From an uncultured Flavobacteriales bacterium (GTDB lineage: Bacteria; Bacteroidota; Bacteroidia; Flavobacteriales_E; Vicingaceae): a DNA stretch of 64,000 bases. Within the stretch, counting starts at the first letter, position 1. Each line of letters begins with the position of its first letter. A model generated the notes under the pieces. The model was not told the origin of the DNA and ran no database searches. It saw nothing but the letters and a program-made list of their open reading frames with translations. The stretch covers positions 43,493 to 107,492 of the forward strand of contig CAJQLW010000018.1 of assembly GCA_905479325.1 (NCBI GenBank). Reading direction: 5' to 3'. This document shows, piece by piece, positions 12,701 to 20,110 of the stretch. The translations under genes were made by a program, and so were the position numbers.

Positions 12701-13607
12701 CATCTTCTTTGTGCAGGATAATCGTTTTTGTACCTGACTCTAAAATAGCATCAATGTGCTCTTTCTCGATGATGGTTTCACGATCAATAACAACCTCATT
12801 ACGCTCAATAGATACAACTTCTCCTGTATCTTCATCTACGAAATCTTCAACCCAAGTTCTAAGAACTCTAGCCGCTAGTTTTCGTCCAAGCACTCTCTTA
12901 ACTGCCGCCTTACTTACTTTAATCTCATCAGCAAGTTCAAAAATATCAAGGATGTCCTTGTCAAATTCAAATCCAATTGCTCTTAATAAAGTAGTAACAG
13001 GAAGCTTTTTCTTTCTATCGATGTACGCATACATCACGTTGTTAATGTCAGTAGCAAATTCTATCCAAGAACCTTTGAAAGGAATTACTCTTGCAGAATA
13101 CAACTTCGTTCCATTTGCATGTCTAGATTGCCCAAAGAATACACCAGGAGATCTATGCAATTGCGATACAATAACTCTTTCAGCACCGTTCACAAGGAAA
13201 GTACCTTTAGGAGTCATGTAAGGAATAGTACCTAAATAAACATCTTGTACAATTGTTTCAAAATCCTCATGCTCCGGATCTGTACAATATAACTTGAGTT
13301 TCGCTTTTAACGGTACACTATAAGTCAATCCTCGATCTATACATTCTTCAATGCTGTATCTTGGTGGATCAACGAAGTAATCTAAAAACTCAAGAACAAA
13401 CTGATTTCTAGCATCAGTTATAGGAAAGTTTTCACTAAAAACTCTGTATAGACCTTCTGTATCTCTGAACTCCGGAGAAGTGTCTAATTGAAAGAAATCC
13501 TGAAATGACTGTAACTGTATGTCTAAAAAGTCAGGATAATCTAATTTATTTTTTATAGAAGCAAAACTTACTCTGTCTTGCAATTTGGATATTGATGCGT
13601 TAGCCAT
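9762..13607 (-). CDS. rpoB: DNA-directed RNA polymerase subunit beta
   Basis: RNA polymerase beta subunit, 1281 residues, full length. The rifampicin-region signature [19 protein letters not shown] is followed by [20 protein letters not shown], and the C-terminal [21 protein letters not shown] is present. It belongs to the L11/L10 ribosomal-protein operon and is separated from rplL by a 107-nt gap with a strong hairpin. In the mRNA the start codon is preceded by CACTCCTTC, not by a Shine-Dalgarno site, which is usual for Bacteroidota. Confidence 0.99.
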   Translation of the reverse strand: MANASISKLQDRVSFASIKNKLDYPDFLDIQLQSFQDFFQLDTSPEFRDTEGLYRVFSENFPITDARNQFVLEFLDYFVDPPRYSIEECIDRGLTYSVPLKAKLKLYCTDPEHEDFETIVQDVYLGTIPYMTPKGTFLVNGAERVIVSQLHRSPGVFFGQSRHANGTKLYSARVIPFKGSWIEFATDINNVMYAYIDRKKKLPVTTLLRAIGFEFDKDILDIFELADEIKVSKAAVKRVLGRKLAARVLRTWVEDFVDEDTGEVVSIERNEVVIDRETIIEKEHIDAILESGTKTIILHKEDVNSADFAIIYNTLQKDPSNSEKEAVEHIYRQLRNSEPPDEETARGVIDKLFFSETRYDLGEVGRYRINKKLGLNIEPNTKILTREDIISIIKYLIELINSKADVDDIDHLSNRRVRTVGEQLYNQFGVGLARMARTIRERMNVRDNEVFTPADLINAKTLSAVINSFFGTNQLSQFMDQTNPLSEVTHKRRMSALGPGGLSRERAGFEVRDVHYTHYGRLCPIETPEGPNIGLISSLCVYAKVNRLGFIETPYRKVSNNTVGLSDKEVIYLSAEEEDQQTIAQANAIIGEDGKFQTEVVKARYEGDFPLAKPENVTLMDVSPNQIASIAASLIPFLEHDDANRALMGSNMQRQAVPLLQPSAPIVGTGLEKQVAIDSRVLINAEGTGVVEYVDANKIIVTYERTEEEELVSFTEPTKTYVLTKYKKTNQSTTINLNPIVMKGDKVTKGQVLCEGYATQGGELALGRNLKVAFMPWKGYNFEDAIVISEKVVSEDLFTSVHVDEFTLEVRDTKRGVEELTADIPNVSEEATADLDENGLIRIGAKVKEGDILIGKITPKGESDPTPEEKLLRAIFGDKAGDVKDASLKVPPSTKGVVVGKKLFERAVKDRKSRADEKNLILKLDEEERKELVELKERLVEKLYSVVNGKTAQGIQNYYNEELIPKGTKFTQKVLQRIDDFAFIDYKNWTTSDELNQTIKTMLHNHNMKATEIQGKYKRKKYALTVGDELPTGIMKLAKVYLAKKRKLKVGDKMAGRHGNKGIVAKIVRHEDMPFLDDGTPVDIVLNPLGVPSRMNLGQIYETVLGWAGEKLGVKFATPIFDGATADEINNYTDKAGVPRSGRTFLKDGGTGAPFDQPATVGIIYMLKLGHMVEDKMHARSIGPYSLITQQPLGGKAQFGGQRFGEMEVWALEAFGAANILQEILTIKSDDVMGRAKAYEAIVKGESMPVPGIPESFNVLLHELRGLCLNITLSDKDKVIV

Positions 13608-13648
13608 CTGAAGGAGTGTTTATTAGTACTTAGATATAAACAGAAAAG

Positions 13649-13690
13649 GGTTTAGTCCTCACCCCGAAAATTCGGGGTGAGGACTAAACC
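13649..13690 (-). promoter_or_regulatory. Perfect 20-bp hairpin in the rplL-rpoB gap (attenuator or processing site)
   Basis: Two 20-nt arms (13649-13668 and 13671-13690) are exact reverse complements, separated by only 2 nt. In the minus-strand mRNA the hairpin is followed by CUUUUCUG, a weak U tract, so it could terminate partially or be an RNase III processing site. Both are known regulatory devices at the rplL-rpoB boundary in other bacteria. It lies 41 nt before the rpoB start codon. Confidence 0.75.
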
Positions 13691-13714
13691 TAAATATTAT
13701 TAGTTGGGCCTTTT

Positions 13715-14092
13715 TTACTTAAGCTCAACTTCAGCTCCAGCCTCTTCTAATTGAGTTTTAAGACTTTCTGCTTCGTCTTTAGAAACACCTTCTTTCAATG
13801 GTTTTGGTGCTCCATCAACTAATTCTTTTGCCTCTTTAAGACCAAGACCTGTTAATTCTTTTACTAATTTAACAACTGCTAACTTAGAACCACCAGCTGC
13901 TTTCAAGATCACATCAAATTCAGTTTTCTCTTCAGCCGCACCAGCGACTCCACCTGCAGCAGGACCAGCCATAGCTACAGCAGCAGCAGCAGGCTCAATG
14001 CCATACTCATCCTTAAGGATAGTTGCTAATTCGTTTACATCTTTTACTGTTAAGTTTACTAACTCTTCAGCAAGCGCTTTTAAATCCGCCAT
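13715..14092 (-). CDS. rplL: 50S ribosomal protein L7/L12
   Basis: Stalk protein of the large ribosomal subunit, which recruits translation GTPases. At 125 residues it has the usual architecture: an N-terminal dimerisation helix region ([16 protein letters not shown]), an Ala/Gly-rich flexible hinge around residues 35-52, and the C-terminal factor-binding domain with [16 protein letters not shown]. It follows rplJ by 53 nt. A hairpin downstream separates it from rpoB, which fits the need for more L7/L12 than polymerase. Confidence 0.98.
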   Translation of the reverse strand: MADLKALAEELVNLTVKDVNELATILKDEYGIEPAAAAVAMAGPAAGGVAGAAEEKTEFDVILKAAGGSKLAVVKLVKELTGLGLKEAKELVDGAPKPLKEGVSKDEAESLKTQLEEAGAEVELK

Positions 14093-14145
14093 TTTATTTT
14101 GTTTTTGTTTGTTTAATTTATATGAATTGAGAGTGCGTACACGTT

Positions 14146-14667
14146 TTATGCTTCCCTTTCAGAAAGTGTTTTAACCAATCCTGCAATTGTTCCTCCACTT
14201 GACTTAAGCGCAGATACAACATTCTTAGCAGGTGATTGAAGTAACATAATGATATCTCCAATAAGTTCTTCCTTAGATTTAATCTGAGTCAGAGTGTCAA
14301 TTTGTTCATCACCAATGTAGATTGCTTCTTCAATGTAAGCGCCCTTTAAAATTGGTTTGTTACTTTTCTTTCTAAATTCTTTGATCAATTTAGCAGGAGC
14401 ATTTCCTACTTCTGAAAAAAGGATTGAGGTATTTCCTTTTAATACATCGTAAAACTCTTCGTAACTTCCTTCAGCAGCCTCTAGAGCTTTTCTAAGTAAA
14501 GTATTCTTTACAACGTTTAAAGAAACCTCTCTTTTAAATGCCATTCTTCTAAGTCTAGAAGAAGTCTCAGCATCTAATTCTGAAATATCAGCAAGATAGA
14601 AAATATTATTTTCATTTAACTTCTCTGATAAATTCTTTACGATTTCGTGCTTTTCTTGTTTTGTCAT
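14146..14667 (-). CDS. rplJ: 50S ribosomal protein L10
   Basis: Base of the ribosomal stalk, binding 23S rRNA at its N-terminus and L7/L12 dimers through the C-terminal helix. The 173 residues include the conserved N-terminal region ([12 protein letters not shown], then [22 protein letters not shown]). It sits between rplA and rplL as in most bacteria. L10 commonly autoregulates this operon through the mRNA leader; such a leader structure was not identified here. Confidence 0.97.
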   Translation of the reverse strand: MTKQEKHEIVKNLSEKLNENNIFYLADISELDAETSSRLRRMAFKREVSLNVVKNTLLRKALEAAEGSYEEFYDVLKGNTSILFSEVGNAPAKLIKEFRKKSNKPILKGAYIEEAIYIGDEQIDTLTQIKSKEELIGDIIMLLQSPAKNVVSALKSSGGTIAGLVKTLSEREA

Positions 14668-14702
14668 TTCTAAATTGAATAGAATGATGAATAATTAGTC
14701 GT

Positions 14703-15392
14703 CTAAATGTCTTTTGGGTCAACATGGATCCCAGGAGTCATAGTTCCTGATACAGATATACTTTTCACGTATACTCCTTTTGCAGCTGCAGGTTTTAATT
14801 TAATGATTGTTTGAATCATCTCTGATGCATTCTCTCTTATTTTATCAGCTTCAAAAGAAACTCTTCCAACAGATGCATGGATAATACCATATTTATCTAC
14901 TTTGAAGTCAATTTTACCACCTTTAACATCAGCTACAGCTTTACCAACATCCATCGTCACAGTACCAGACTTTGGGTTTGGCATCAATCCTCGTGGCCCT
15001 AAAACACGACCCAATGCACCAACTTTACCCATAACACTAGGCATAGTAACAATTACATCAACGTCTGTCCAACCACCTTTGATTTTATCAACATATTCAT
15101 CAAGACCTACGTAATCAGCACCCGCTTCTCTAGCCTCTGCCTCTTTGTCTGGTGTAACTAAAGCTAAAACTGTTACAGTTTTACCTACACCATGAGGAAG
15201 TGCTACCGTACCTCTAACCATTTGATTTGCTTTTCTAGGATCTACTCCTAGTCTTACGCTTAAATCAACCGATGAGTCAAAATTAGTAGAAGCTAATTCT
15301 TTCACTAATGATGAAGCTTCCTTTAAAGAATATAATTTATCCTTTTCAATCTTTGCAAGAGCGTCTTTACGCTTTTTAGTCAATGTTGCCAT
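14703..15392 (-). CDS. rplA: 50S ribosomal protein L1
   Basis: L1-stalk protein of the large subunit that helps release deacylated tRNA from the E site. Length 229 residues, normal. The conserved signature [19 protein letters not shown] is present, as are the N-terminal KRKDALAKI and the C-terminal [13 protein letters not shown]. It follows rplK by 19 nt in the ribosomal operon. Confidence 0.98.
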   Translation of the reverse strand: MATLTKKRKDALAKIEKDKLYSLKEASSLVKELASTNFDSSVDLSVRLGVDPRKANQMVRGTVALPHGVGKTVTVLALVTPDKEAEAREAGADYVGLDEYVDKIKGGWTDVDVIVTMPSVMGKVGALGRVLGPRGLMPNPKSGTVTMDVGKAVADVKGGKIDFKVDKYGIIHASVGRVSFEADKIRENASEMIQTIIKLKPAAAKGVYVKSISVSGTMTPGIHVDPKDI

Positions 15393-15411
15393 GTCTCTTT
15401 ATTTTAACCTA

Positions 15412-15849
15412 CTAAGCAGGTTTTGGTCCTTTAACTGTAATACCCATACTTCTAGCTGTACCTGCAACCATACTCATTGCTGATTCCATTTTAAAAGCAT
15501 TTAAGTCTTCCATTTTATCCTCTGCTATTTCCTTGATCTGATCCCAAGTTACAGAAGCTACTTTCTTTCTATTTGGCTCTGCTGAACCAGATTTAAGTTT
15601 TGCTTTCTCTAACAATTGAACCGCTGCAGGAGGAGTTTTAATTACAAAATCAAAAGATTTGTCTCCGTAAACAGTAATAACTACCGGTAAAACTTTTCCA
15701 GCTTTATCCTGGGTTCTACCGTTAAACTGCTTACAAAAATCCATTATGTTCACACCCTTAGCACCCAATGCAGGCCCAACTGGTGGTGATGGATTTGCTG
15801 CTCCACCTTTAATCTGTAATTTGATAATTCCAGTAACTTCTTTAGCCAT
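15412..15849 (-). CDS. rplK: 50S ribosomal protein L11
   Basis: GTPase-centre protein of the large subunit, also needed for RelA/Rel activation. The 145 residues begin with the typical [20 protein letters not shown] region, and the C-terminal rRNA-binding domain includes the KMEDLNAF helix and a final [14 protein letters not shown]. Located between nusG and rplA in the canonical order. Confidence 0.98.
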   Translation of the reverse strand: MAKEVTGIIKLQIKGGAANPSPPVGPALGAKGVNIMDFCKQFNGRTQDKAGKVLPVVITVYGDKSFDFVIKTPPAAVQLLEKAKLKSGSAEPNRKKVASVTWDQIKEIAEDKMEDLNAFKMESAMSMVAGTARSMGITVKGPKPA

Positions 15850-15873
15850 TTCTTGCTATTTAAATAATGTCAA

Positions 15874-16428
15874 TTATGAATCTTTTTCTACTTGAAGGAA
15901 GCTTAATTCTAACGGCTGCTTTCTTCCGAAAATCTTCACCATTACTTTTAATTTCTTCTTCTCTTCGTTTATTTCTTCAATGCTACCATTAAATCCGTTG
16001 AATGGTCCATCAATTACTTTGACTGACTCTCCAACAATGAATGGTATATTCATTTCTTCTTCACTCTCCGCTAACTCATCTACTTTACCTAAGATTCTAT
16101 TCACCTCAGATTGTCTCAATGGTAACGGCTCTCCTCGCTTTTCAGCACCCAAAAAACCAATTACATTAGTCGTTTTTTGAATTAAATGAGGGATCTCTCC
16201 AACCAAATTGGCTTCAATGAGTATGTATCCCGGAAAGAAACTTCTTTCCTTACTCACTTTCTTACCATTTCTAATCTGATAAACTTTCTCTGTCGGAATT
16301 AGAATTTGACTAACATAGTCACCTAATTTCAAACGATTAATTTCATCCTCAATATAAAGTTTTACCTTTTTCTCTTTACCGCTAATCGCTCTAACGACAT
16401 ACCACTTTTTGTTATTATCCTCGCCCAT
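15874..16428 (-). CDS. nusG: Transcription elongation/antitermination factor NusG
   Basis: NusG binds RNA polymerase and couples it to Rho, NusE or ribosomes. The N-terminal NGN domain starts with KKWYVVRAISGKEKKVKLYI, and the C-terminal KOW domain is seen as GESVKVIDGPFNGFNGSIEE near residues 128-147. The 184-residue length is normal. It lies between secE and rplK, the near-universal arrangement. Confidence 0.98.
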   Translation of the reverse strand: MGEDNNKKWYVVRAISGKEKKVKLYIEDEINRLKLGDYVSQILIPTEKVYQIRNGKKVSKERSFFPGYILIEANLVGEIPHLIQKTTNVIGFLGAEKRGEPLPLRQSEVNRILGKVDELAESEEEMNIPFIVGESVKVIDGPFNGFNGSIEEINEEKKKLKVMVKIFGRKQPLELSFLQVEKDS

Positions 16429-16446
16429 GTTGATCTAGTATCAGTA

Positions 16447-16638
16447 TTAAATGATTTCGTAGATTTTTTCCATCAACGTACTAAAAGTAGTGTCCATCAA
16501 AAAAATAATCAGAGAAATGATAATCGAAGCAATCATAACGACTACACCACTACTTTGCAATTCGCTCCATGTTGGCCAACTTACTTTATTCAGTAATTCG
16601 TCACTTGATTCTTCTATGTATGTTCTTAACTTCGACAT
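16447..16638 (-). CDS. secE: Preprotein translocase subunit SecE
   Basis: Short single-membrane-span SecE of 63 residues, a subunit of the SecYEG channel. The sequence contains the amphipathic helix with the conserved KVSWPTWSEL and one transmembrane segment at about 31-49. The frame stays open upstream to 16743, but that would translate through tRNA-Trp; the ATG at 16636-16638 gives the normal bacteroidetal SecE length and was chosen. It is followed by nusG after 18 nt. Confidence 0.95.
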   Translation of the reverse strand: MSKLRTYIEESSDELLNKVSWPTWSELQSSGVVVMIASIIISLIIFLMDTTFSTLMEKIYEII

Positions 16639-16654
16639 AATTTTATTTTCTCTG

Positions 16655-16727
16655 CACGGGTGGAGAGACTCGAACTCCCAGCCAATGGTTTTGGAGACCA
16701 CTACTCTACCAATTGAGCTACACCCGT
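16655..16727 (-). tRNA. tRNA-Trp (anticodon CCA)
   Basis: Cloverleaf of 73 nt: acceptor arm ACGGGTG/CACCCGT, anticodon loop CTCCAAA with anticodon CCA, T-arm with TTCGAGT and discriminator G. The CCA end is not encoded. It lies between tuf and secE, a position typical for Bacteroidota. Confidence 0.97.
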
Positions 16728-16742
16728 AAAATTTAAAAGTCA

Positions 16743-16778
16743 AGAAAAGGTGTCAATCTAAAGACTAACACCTTTTCT
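16743..16778 (-). terminator. Hairpin between tuf and tRNA-Trp, possible partial terminator
   Basis: Perfect 11-bp arms AGAAAAGGTGT / ACACCTTTTCT with a 14-nt loop. In the minus-strand RNA the hairpin is followed by UGACUUUUAAAUUUU, a poor U tract. It may terminate a share of tuf transcripts, or mark a processing point before tRNA-Trp. Confidence 0.55.
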
Positions 16779-16798
16779 AACTTTAACTCATATATTGA

Positions 16799-17986
16799 TT
16801 ACTCAATAATTTCTGTAACCTGACCAGCTCCTACTGTTCTTCCACCTTCTCTGATGGCAAACTGAAGACCTTTGTTGATCGCAACTTTGTTAATCAAATT
16901 AACAGTAATTGTTACGTTATCACCTGGCATTACCATTTCTCTTCCTTCTTCTAAGAAAATTTCTCCGGTAACATCAGTAGTCCTTAAGTAGAACTGAGGA
17001 CGGTATTTATTTTGGAATGGAGTGTGACGTCCACCTTCTTCTTTTTTCAAGATATAAACCTCAGCCTTAAATTTTGTATGAGGAGTAATTGATCCTGGCT
17101 TAGCCATTACCATACCTCTACCAATTTGAGTTTTTTCAATTCCTCTTAATAAAAGACCTACGTTATCACCTGCTTCTCCTCTGTCAAGAATTTTTCTGAA
17201 CATTTCAACACCAGTTACAACTGATTTTAAACCTTCAGCTCCCATTCCCATGATTTGAACTTCTTCTCCTGAGTTAATAACTCCTGTTTCGATTCTACCT
17301 GTAGCAACAGTTCCTCTACCTGTAATTGAGAATACATCTTCAATTGGCATCAAGAACGGCTTATCAGTATCTCTTGGAGGAATTGGAATGTAGCTATCAA
17401 CAGCATCCATCAATTCCATTACTTTATCTTCCCACTGAGCTTCTCCGTTCAATGCACCTAATGCAGAACCTGAAATAATTGGAGTATTGTCACCATCAAA
17501 ATCATAGAAAGATAATAATTCTCTAATTTCCATTTCAACTAACTCTAATAACTCTTCATCATCAACCATGTCAGCTTTGTTCATGAAAACAACGATAGTA
17601 GGAACTCCTACCTGACGAGCTAATAAGATGTGCTCTCTTGTTTGTGGCATTGGACCATCAGTAGAAGCTACTACTAAAATAGCACCATCCATTTGAGCAG
17701 CACCAGTTACCATGTTCTTAACGTAATCGGCGTGACCTGGACAATCTACGTGAGCGTAATGTCTTTTTTCTGTAGAATACTCAACGTGAGAAGAGTTAAT
17801 TGTAATACCTCTTTCTTTTTCTTCAGGAGCATTATCAATTTTATCAAACGCTACCGGAGCTGAGAATCCTTTTTTTGCCAAAACTGTAGTAATGGCAGCA
17901 GTTAATGTAGTCTTTCCATGATCAACGTGACCAATTGTACCAATATTTAAATGTGGTTTAGACCGGTCAAAATTTTCTTTAGCCAT
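16799..17986 (-). CDS. tuf: Elongation factor Tu
   Basis: GTPase that delivers aminoacyl-tRNA to the ribosome, 395 residues, full length. The P-loop GHVDHGKT is at 19-26, DCPGH at 81-85 and NKAD at 136-139; domains 2 and 3 end with the conserved [15 protein letters not shown]. It is embedded in a tRNA cluster (tRNA-Thr, -Gly, -Tyr, -Thr upstream; tRNA-Trp downstream), in the same order as the thrU-tyrU-glyT-thrT-tufB block of enterobacteria. Confidence 0.99.
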   Translation of the reverse strand: MAKENFDRSKPHLNIGTIGHVDHGKTTLTAAITTVLAKKGFSAPVAFDKIDNAPEEKERGITINSSHVEYSTEKRHYAHVDCPGHADYVKNMVTGAAQMDGAILVVASTDGPMPQTREHILLARQVGVPTIVVFMNKADMVDDEELLELVEMEIRELLSFYDFDGDNTPIISGSALGALNGEAQWEDKVMELMDAVDSYIPIPPRDTDKPFLMPIEDVFSITGRGTVATGRIETGVINSGEEVQIMGMGAEGLKSVVTGVEMFRKILDRGEAGDNVGLLLRGIEKTQIGRGMVMAKPGSITPHTKFKAEVYILKKEEGGRHTPFQNKYRPQFYLRTTDVTGEIFLEEGREMVMPGDNVTITVNLINKVAINKGLQFAIREGGRTVGAGQVTEIIE

Positions 17987-18045
17987 GACTTATTGCTTTT
18001 TATTTAGTTATTATAATTAATTAATAGGTTAACCTTTATATCTAG

Positions 18046-18117
18046 AGCCAATGAGGGGAATTGAACCCCTGACCTCTTCCTTACCAAGGAAACGCTCTAC
18101 CCCTGAGCTACATCGGC
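18046..18117 (-). tRNA. tRNA-Thr (anticodon GGT)
   Basis: 72-nt cloverleaf with acceptor GCCGATG / CATTGGC (one G-U pair), anticodon loop TTGGTAA with anticodon GGT, and T-loop TTCAATT. It is the last tRNA before tuf. Confidence 0.96.
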
Positions 18118-18151
18118 AATGATGTTATTTTTTTATTGATGAGAATAAAAG

Positions 18152-18225
18152 AGCGGGAAACCGGATTCGAACCGGCGACCCTCAGCTTGGAAGGCTGATG
18201 CTCTAGCCAGCTGAGCTACTCCCGC
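18152..18225 (-). tRNA. tRNA-Gly (anticodon TCC)
   Basis: 74-nt cloverleaf: acceptor GCGGGAG / TTCCCGC, anticodon stem TCAGC/GCTGA around loop CTTCCAA (anticodon TCC), T-loop TTCGAAT. Third tRNA of the pre-tuf cluster. Confidence 0.97.
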
Positions 18226-18256
18226 TTTTTAGATTCATCAATATTTTGAAACGATG

Positions 18257-18338
18257 TGGGGGGAGCAGGATTCGAACCTGCGAAGACGTAGTCAACAGAT
18301 TTACAGTCTGTCCTCGTTGGCCGCTTGAGTATCCCCCC
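18257..18338 (-). tRNA. tRNA-Tyr (anticodon GTA)
   Basis: 82-nt tRNA with a long variable arm, as expected for bacterial tRNA-Tyr. Acceptor GGGGGGA / TCCCCCC, anticodon stem ACAGA/TCTGT around CTGTAAA (anticodon GTA), discriminator A. Confidence 0.97.
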
Positions 18339-18369
18339 AATTATTTCAAGTATTTTAAAGAACGCTTCG

Positions 18370-18443
18370 AGCCGATGGAGGGATTCGAACCCCCGACCCG
18401 CTGATTACAAATCAGCTGCTCTGGCCAACTGAGCTACATCGGC
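18370..18443 (-). tRNA. tRNA-Thr (anticodon TGT)
   Basis: 74-nt cloverleaf: acceptor GCCGATG / CATCGGC, anticodon stem GCTGA/TCAGC around TTTGTAA (anticodon TGT), T-loop TTCGAAT. It is the first gene of the tRNA-tuf-secE-nusG-ribosomal protein-RNA polymerase block. Confidence 0.97.
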
Positions 18444-18454
18444 AAAAATTTCAA

Positions 18455-18489
18455 CCTTTTCCTGGACTATAAACTAGCCCTGAAAAAGG
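18455..18489 (-). promoter_or_regulatory. 5'-terminal leader hairpin of the tRNA-tuf operon
   Basis: In the minus-strand RNA, CCUUUUUCAGGGCUA pairs with UAGUCCAGGAAAAGG around a GUUUA loop: 15 positions with two G-U pairs and one A-A mismatch. The predicted transcription start falls at its 5' edge, so the primary transcript would begin with this stem, 11 nt ahead of tRNA-Thr. A role in leader processing or 5'-end protection is an inference. Confidence 0.65.
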
Positions 18490-18493
18490 TCTG

Positions 18494-18524
18494 CAAATTT
18501 ATGAAAGATTATAATATCCCAAAA
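18494..18524 (-). promoter_or_regulatory. Promoter of the tRNA-tuf-rpoBC block
   Basis: Minus-strand TTTTG (18520-18524), 18-nt spacer, TAAATTTG (18494-18501). This fits the Bacteroidota -33/-7 consensus TTG-N~19-TAnnTTTG. It is followed about 5 nt later by the leader hairpin and then tRNA-Thr. Confidence 0.7.
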
Positions 18525-18591
18525 TAATTTTTAAACTTTTTTTCAAAGTCTTTTACTTATATACATAAAGACTTTAAATTCAGATTAAAAA

Positions 18592-18897
18592 CTATCTCAT
18601 TCTCTCCTTTTCTTTATGCTTTTTAGCTTGTCTACGCAGTGCTTCTGTCACTTCGTCTGTTGCTGCCTCAAAGTTTTTCGAAGTTTTCTTGGCAAATAGG
18701 TCATGACCGGGCACAAATAAGCGAATCTCTACCTCCTTGTTTTCCATCTCGCTTGTATTGTCAACTTTGAGGTAAACATCTGCACTAATAATCTTATCGA
18801 AAAAGTGAGTTAACTTGTCAATTTTTTCTTGGATAAAATCGATTAATTTTTGATCTGCATCGAAGTTTACTGATCTTACGTTCATTTTTACATTCAT
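18592..18897 (-). CDS. hpf: Ribosome hibernation-promoting factor (short form)
   Basis: Protein of 101 residues of the HPF/RaiA (sigma-54 modulation) family, which binds 30S subunits in stationary phase and blocks mRNA and tRNA binding. The beta-alpha-beta-beta-beta-alpha pattern is visible, with basic helices (KNFEAATDEVTEALRRQAKKHKEKER). The long C-terminal dimerisation domain is absent, so it is the short type. The start could also be the ATG four codons downstream (MNVRSVNF). It follows xerC by 11 nt in what looks like one operon, a combination often seen in Bacteroidota. Confidence 0.92.
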   Translation of the reverse strand: MNVKMNVRSVNFDADQKLIDFIQEKIDKLTHFFDKIISADVYLKVDNTSEMENKEVEIRLFVPGHDLFAKKTSKNFEAATDEVTEALRRQAKKHKEKERMR

Positions 18898-18908
18898 AGA
18901 TATTGGTT

Positions 18909-19781
18909 TTATGCTCTTGGATGAGCTTGTTTGTATATATTTCTCAACTTTTCTATTGTATTGTGCGTGTAAACCTGCGTTGCCGACAAGTTTGCATGAC
19001 CCAATATTTCTTTGATCGTATTTAACTCCGCACCATTATTCAACATATGTGTAGCAAAGGTGTGGCGCAACACATGCGGACTTTTTTTGCTTGCTGTTGT
19101 TACCTGTCCAAGGTAGTAATTAACCTTTCGATAAACAAACTTTGGATACATTTTTTTACCCGAGTCTGTAACTAACAAATTAAGGTCTTCAGCGATACTA
19201 TTTCGCTCAATCAAGTACTCCTTAATGCCAAGTAAAAGCTTACGATGAATCGGTATTATTCGCTCTTTGTTCCGCTTTCCAAGAACTTTCATCTGACTTT
19301 GACTTAAATCGACATCGCCAACCTTGAGCTGAATCAATTCACTTAATCGAATACCCGAAGAATACAATAGCTCAATAATCATTTTATCGCGAATACCTTT
19401 AAATGAATTCTCAAATTGAAACTGATCTAACAAGTTCGTCATTTCCTTTTCGCGAACAAAATTGGGAAGTGTGGAACCCAACTTTGGAGAAACTAACTTG
19501 CCAGTAGGGTTTGTCGAAATCAACTCTTCTTTTAAAAGGTATTTGTAAAAAGACTTAAGTGTTGAAATTTTTCGATTGATGGTTTTGTTCTCGATGCCTG
19601 ACTCTAGCAATTGGACAATCCAAGAACGTAGCGAAGCTGAGTTTGCTTCTATAAGTTCTAACTCATACTGGCTCTGCAAGTATAGTTCCAGCTGAATCAA
19701 ATCTGACTTATACGCTTTTAATGTATGAATAGAGTATCGCTTATTCTTTTGAATGTGATTTAGAAACTGAGTTATGGGCAT
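18909..19781 (-). CDS. xerC: Tyrosine recombinase XerC/XerD type
   Basis: Site-specific recombinase for chromosome-dimer resolution. The N-terminal SAM-like domain (FLNHIQKNKRYSIHTLKAY, residues 6-24) is followed by the catalytic domain with Arg145 (SSGIRLSEL), His236 and Arg239 (HVLRH), His262 (LGHANLS) and nucleophile Tyr271. The 290-residue length and the chromosomal context (rpsU upstream, hpf downstream) point to the housekeeping enzyme and not to a mobile-element integrase. The N-terminal domain begins right at Met1, which supports this start, although a terminator-like hairpin of the rpsU unit runs directly into it. Confidence 0.93.
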   Translation of the reverse strand: MPITQFLNHIQKNKRYSIHTLKAYKSDLIQLELYLQSQYELELIEANSASLRSWIVQLLESGIENKTINRKISTLKSFYKYLLKEELISTNPTGKLVSPKLGSTLPNFVREKEMTNLLDQFQFENSFKGIRDKMIIELLYSSGIRLSELIQLKVGDVDLSQSQMKVLGKRNKERIIPIHRKLLLGIKEYLIERNSIAEDLNLLVTDSGKKMYPKFVYRKVNYYLGQVTTASKKSPHVLRHTFATHMLNNGAELNTIKEILGHANLSATQVYTHNTIEKLRNIYKQAHPRA

Positions 19782-19834
19782 AAAAAAACCACGTTAAATA
19801 CAATTGCAAGTTAAGCAATAGTATTTAAGGTGGT
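19782..19834 (-). terminator. rpsU terminator running into the xerC start codon
   Basis: Long hairpin with arms 19788-19801 and 19821-19834 (one G-G mismatch) and an inner ATTGC/GCAAT stem. In the minus-strand RNA it is followed by seven U, and the next three bases are the xerC AUG. It should end most rpsU transcripts and act as an attenuator for xerC-hpf. Confidence 0.75.
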
Positions 19835-19863
19835 ACTATATTTAAAGGTAAAAAAACTTAAAA

Positions 19864-20058
19864 TTAAGCTTCTTCTTCTCTTTGCATTTTCTCTACGTAG
19901 ATCGCTTTTTTGATTTGCTCTCTTCTAATGATTGAGGGCTTATCAAACTGCTGTCTGGCTCTTAATTGCCTTACTGTTCCAGTTCTTTCAAACTTCTTCT
20001 TGAACTTTTTTAATGCTCTTTCTATGTTCTCGCCTTCTTTTACAGGTACTATTAACAT
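19864..20058 (-). CDS. rpsU: 30S ribosomal protein S21
   Basis: Small basic ribosomal protein of 64 residues. Typical S21 sequence: IVPVKEGENIERALKKFKKK near the N-terminus, followed by a basic helix with RRQFDKPS-like spacing (RARQQFDKPSIIRREQIKKA). In Bacteroidota S21 is implicated in keeping the anti-Shine-Dalgarno end of 16S rRNA sequestered. It has its own promoter and a downstream terminator, so it is largely monocistronic. Confidence 0.97.
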   Translation of the reverse strand: MLIVPVKEGENIERALKKFKKKFERTGTVRQLRARQQFDKPSIIRREQIKKAIYVEKMQREEEA

Positions 20059-20081
20059 GCGTCTTAATTTTTATTGGAGTG

Positions 20082-20089
20082 CAAAAGTA
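20082..20089 (-). promoter_or_regulatory. -7 box of the rpsU promoter
   Basis: TACTTTTG on the minus strand, matching TAnnTTTG, 23 nt before the rpsU start codon. No clear -33 TTG is seen at the usual distance. Confidence 0.5.
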
Positions 20090-20110
20090 ATACTTTTTAT
20101 TAAATTATAA

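Noticed and set aside
12709..13221. 170-codon open frame opposite rpoB
   Set aside because: It is fully antisense to a conserved part of rpoB, its translation has no recognisable domain, and its codon content mirrors the rpoB sequence.
16447..16743. 98-residue version of SecE
   Set aside because: The extra N-terminal codons would be the tRNA-Trp gene read as protein; the 63-residue form is the normal length.
18909..19781. Integrase of a mobile element
   Set aside because: The tyrosine recombinase sits in a housekeeping context (rpsU, hpf) with XerC/D length; no attachment-site repeats or phage genes are nearby despite the tRNA genes.
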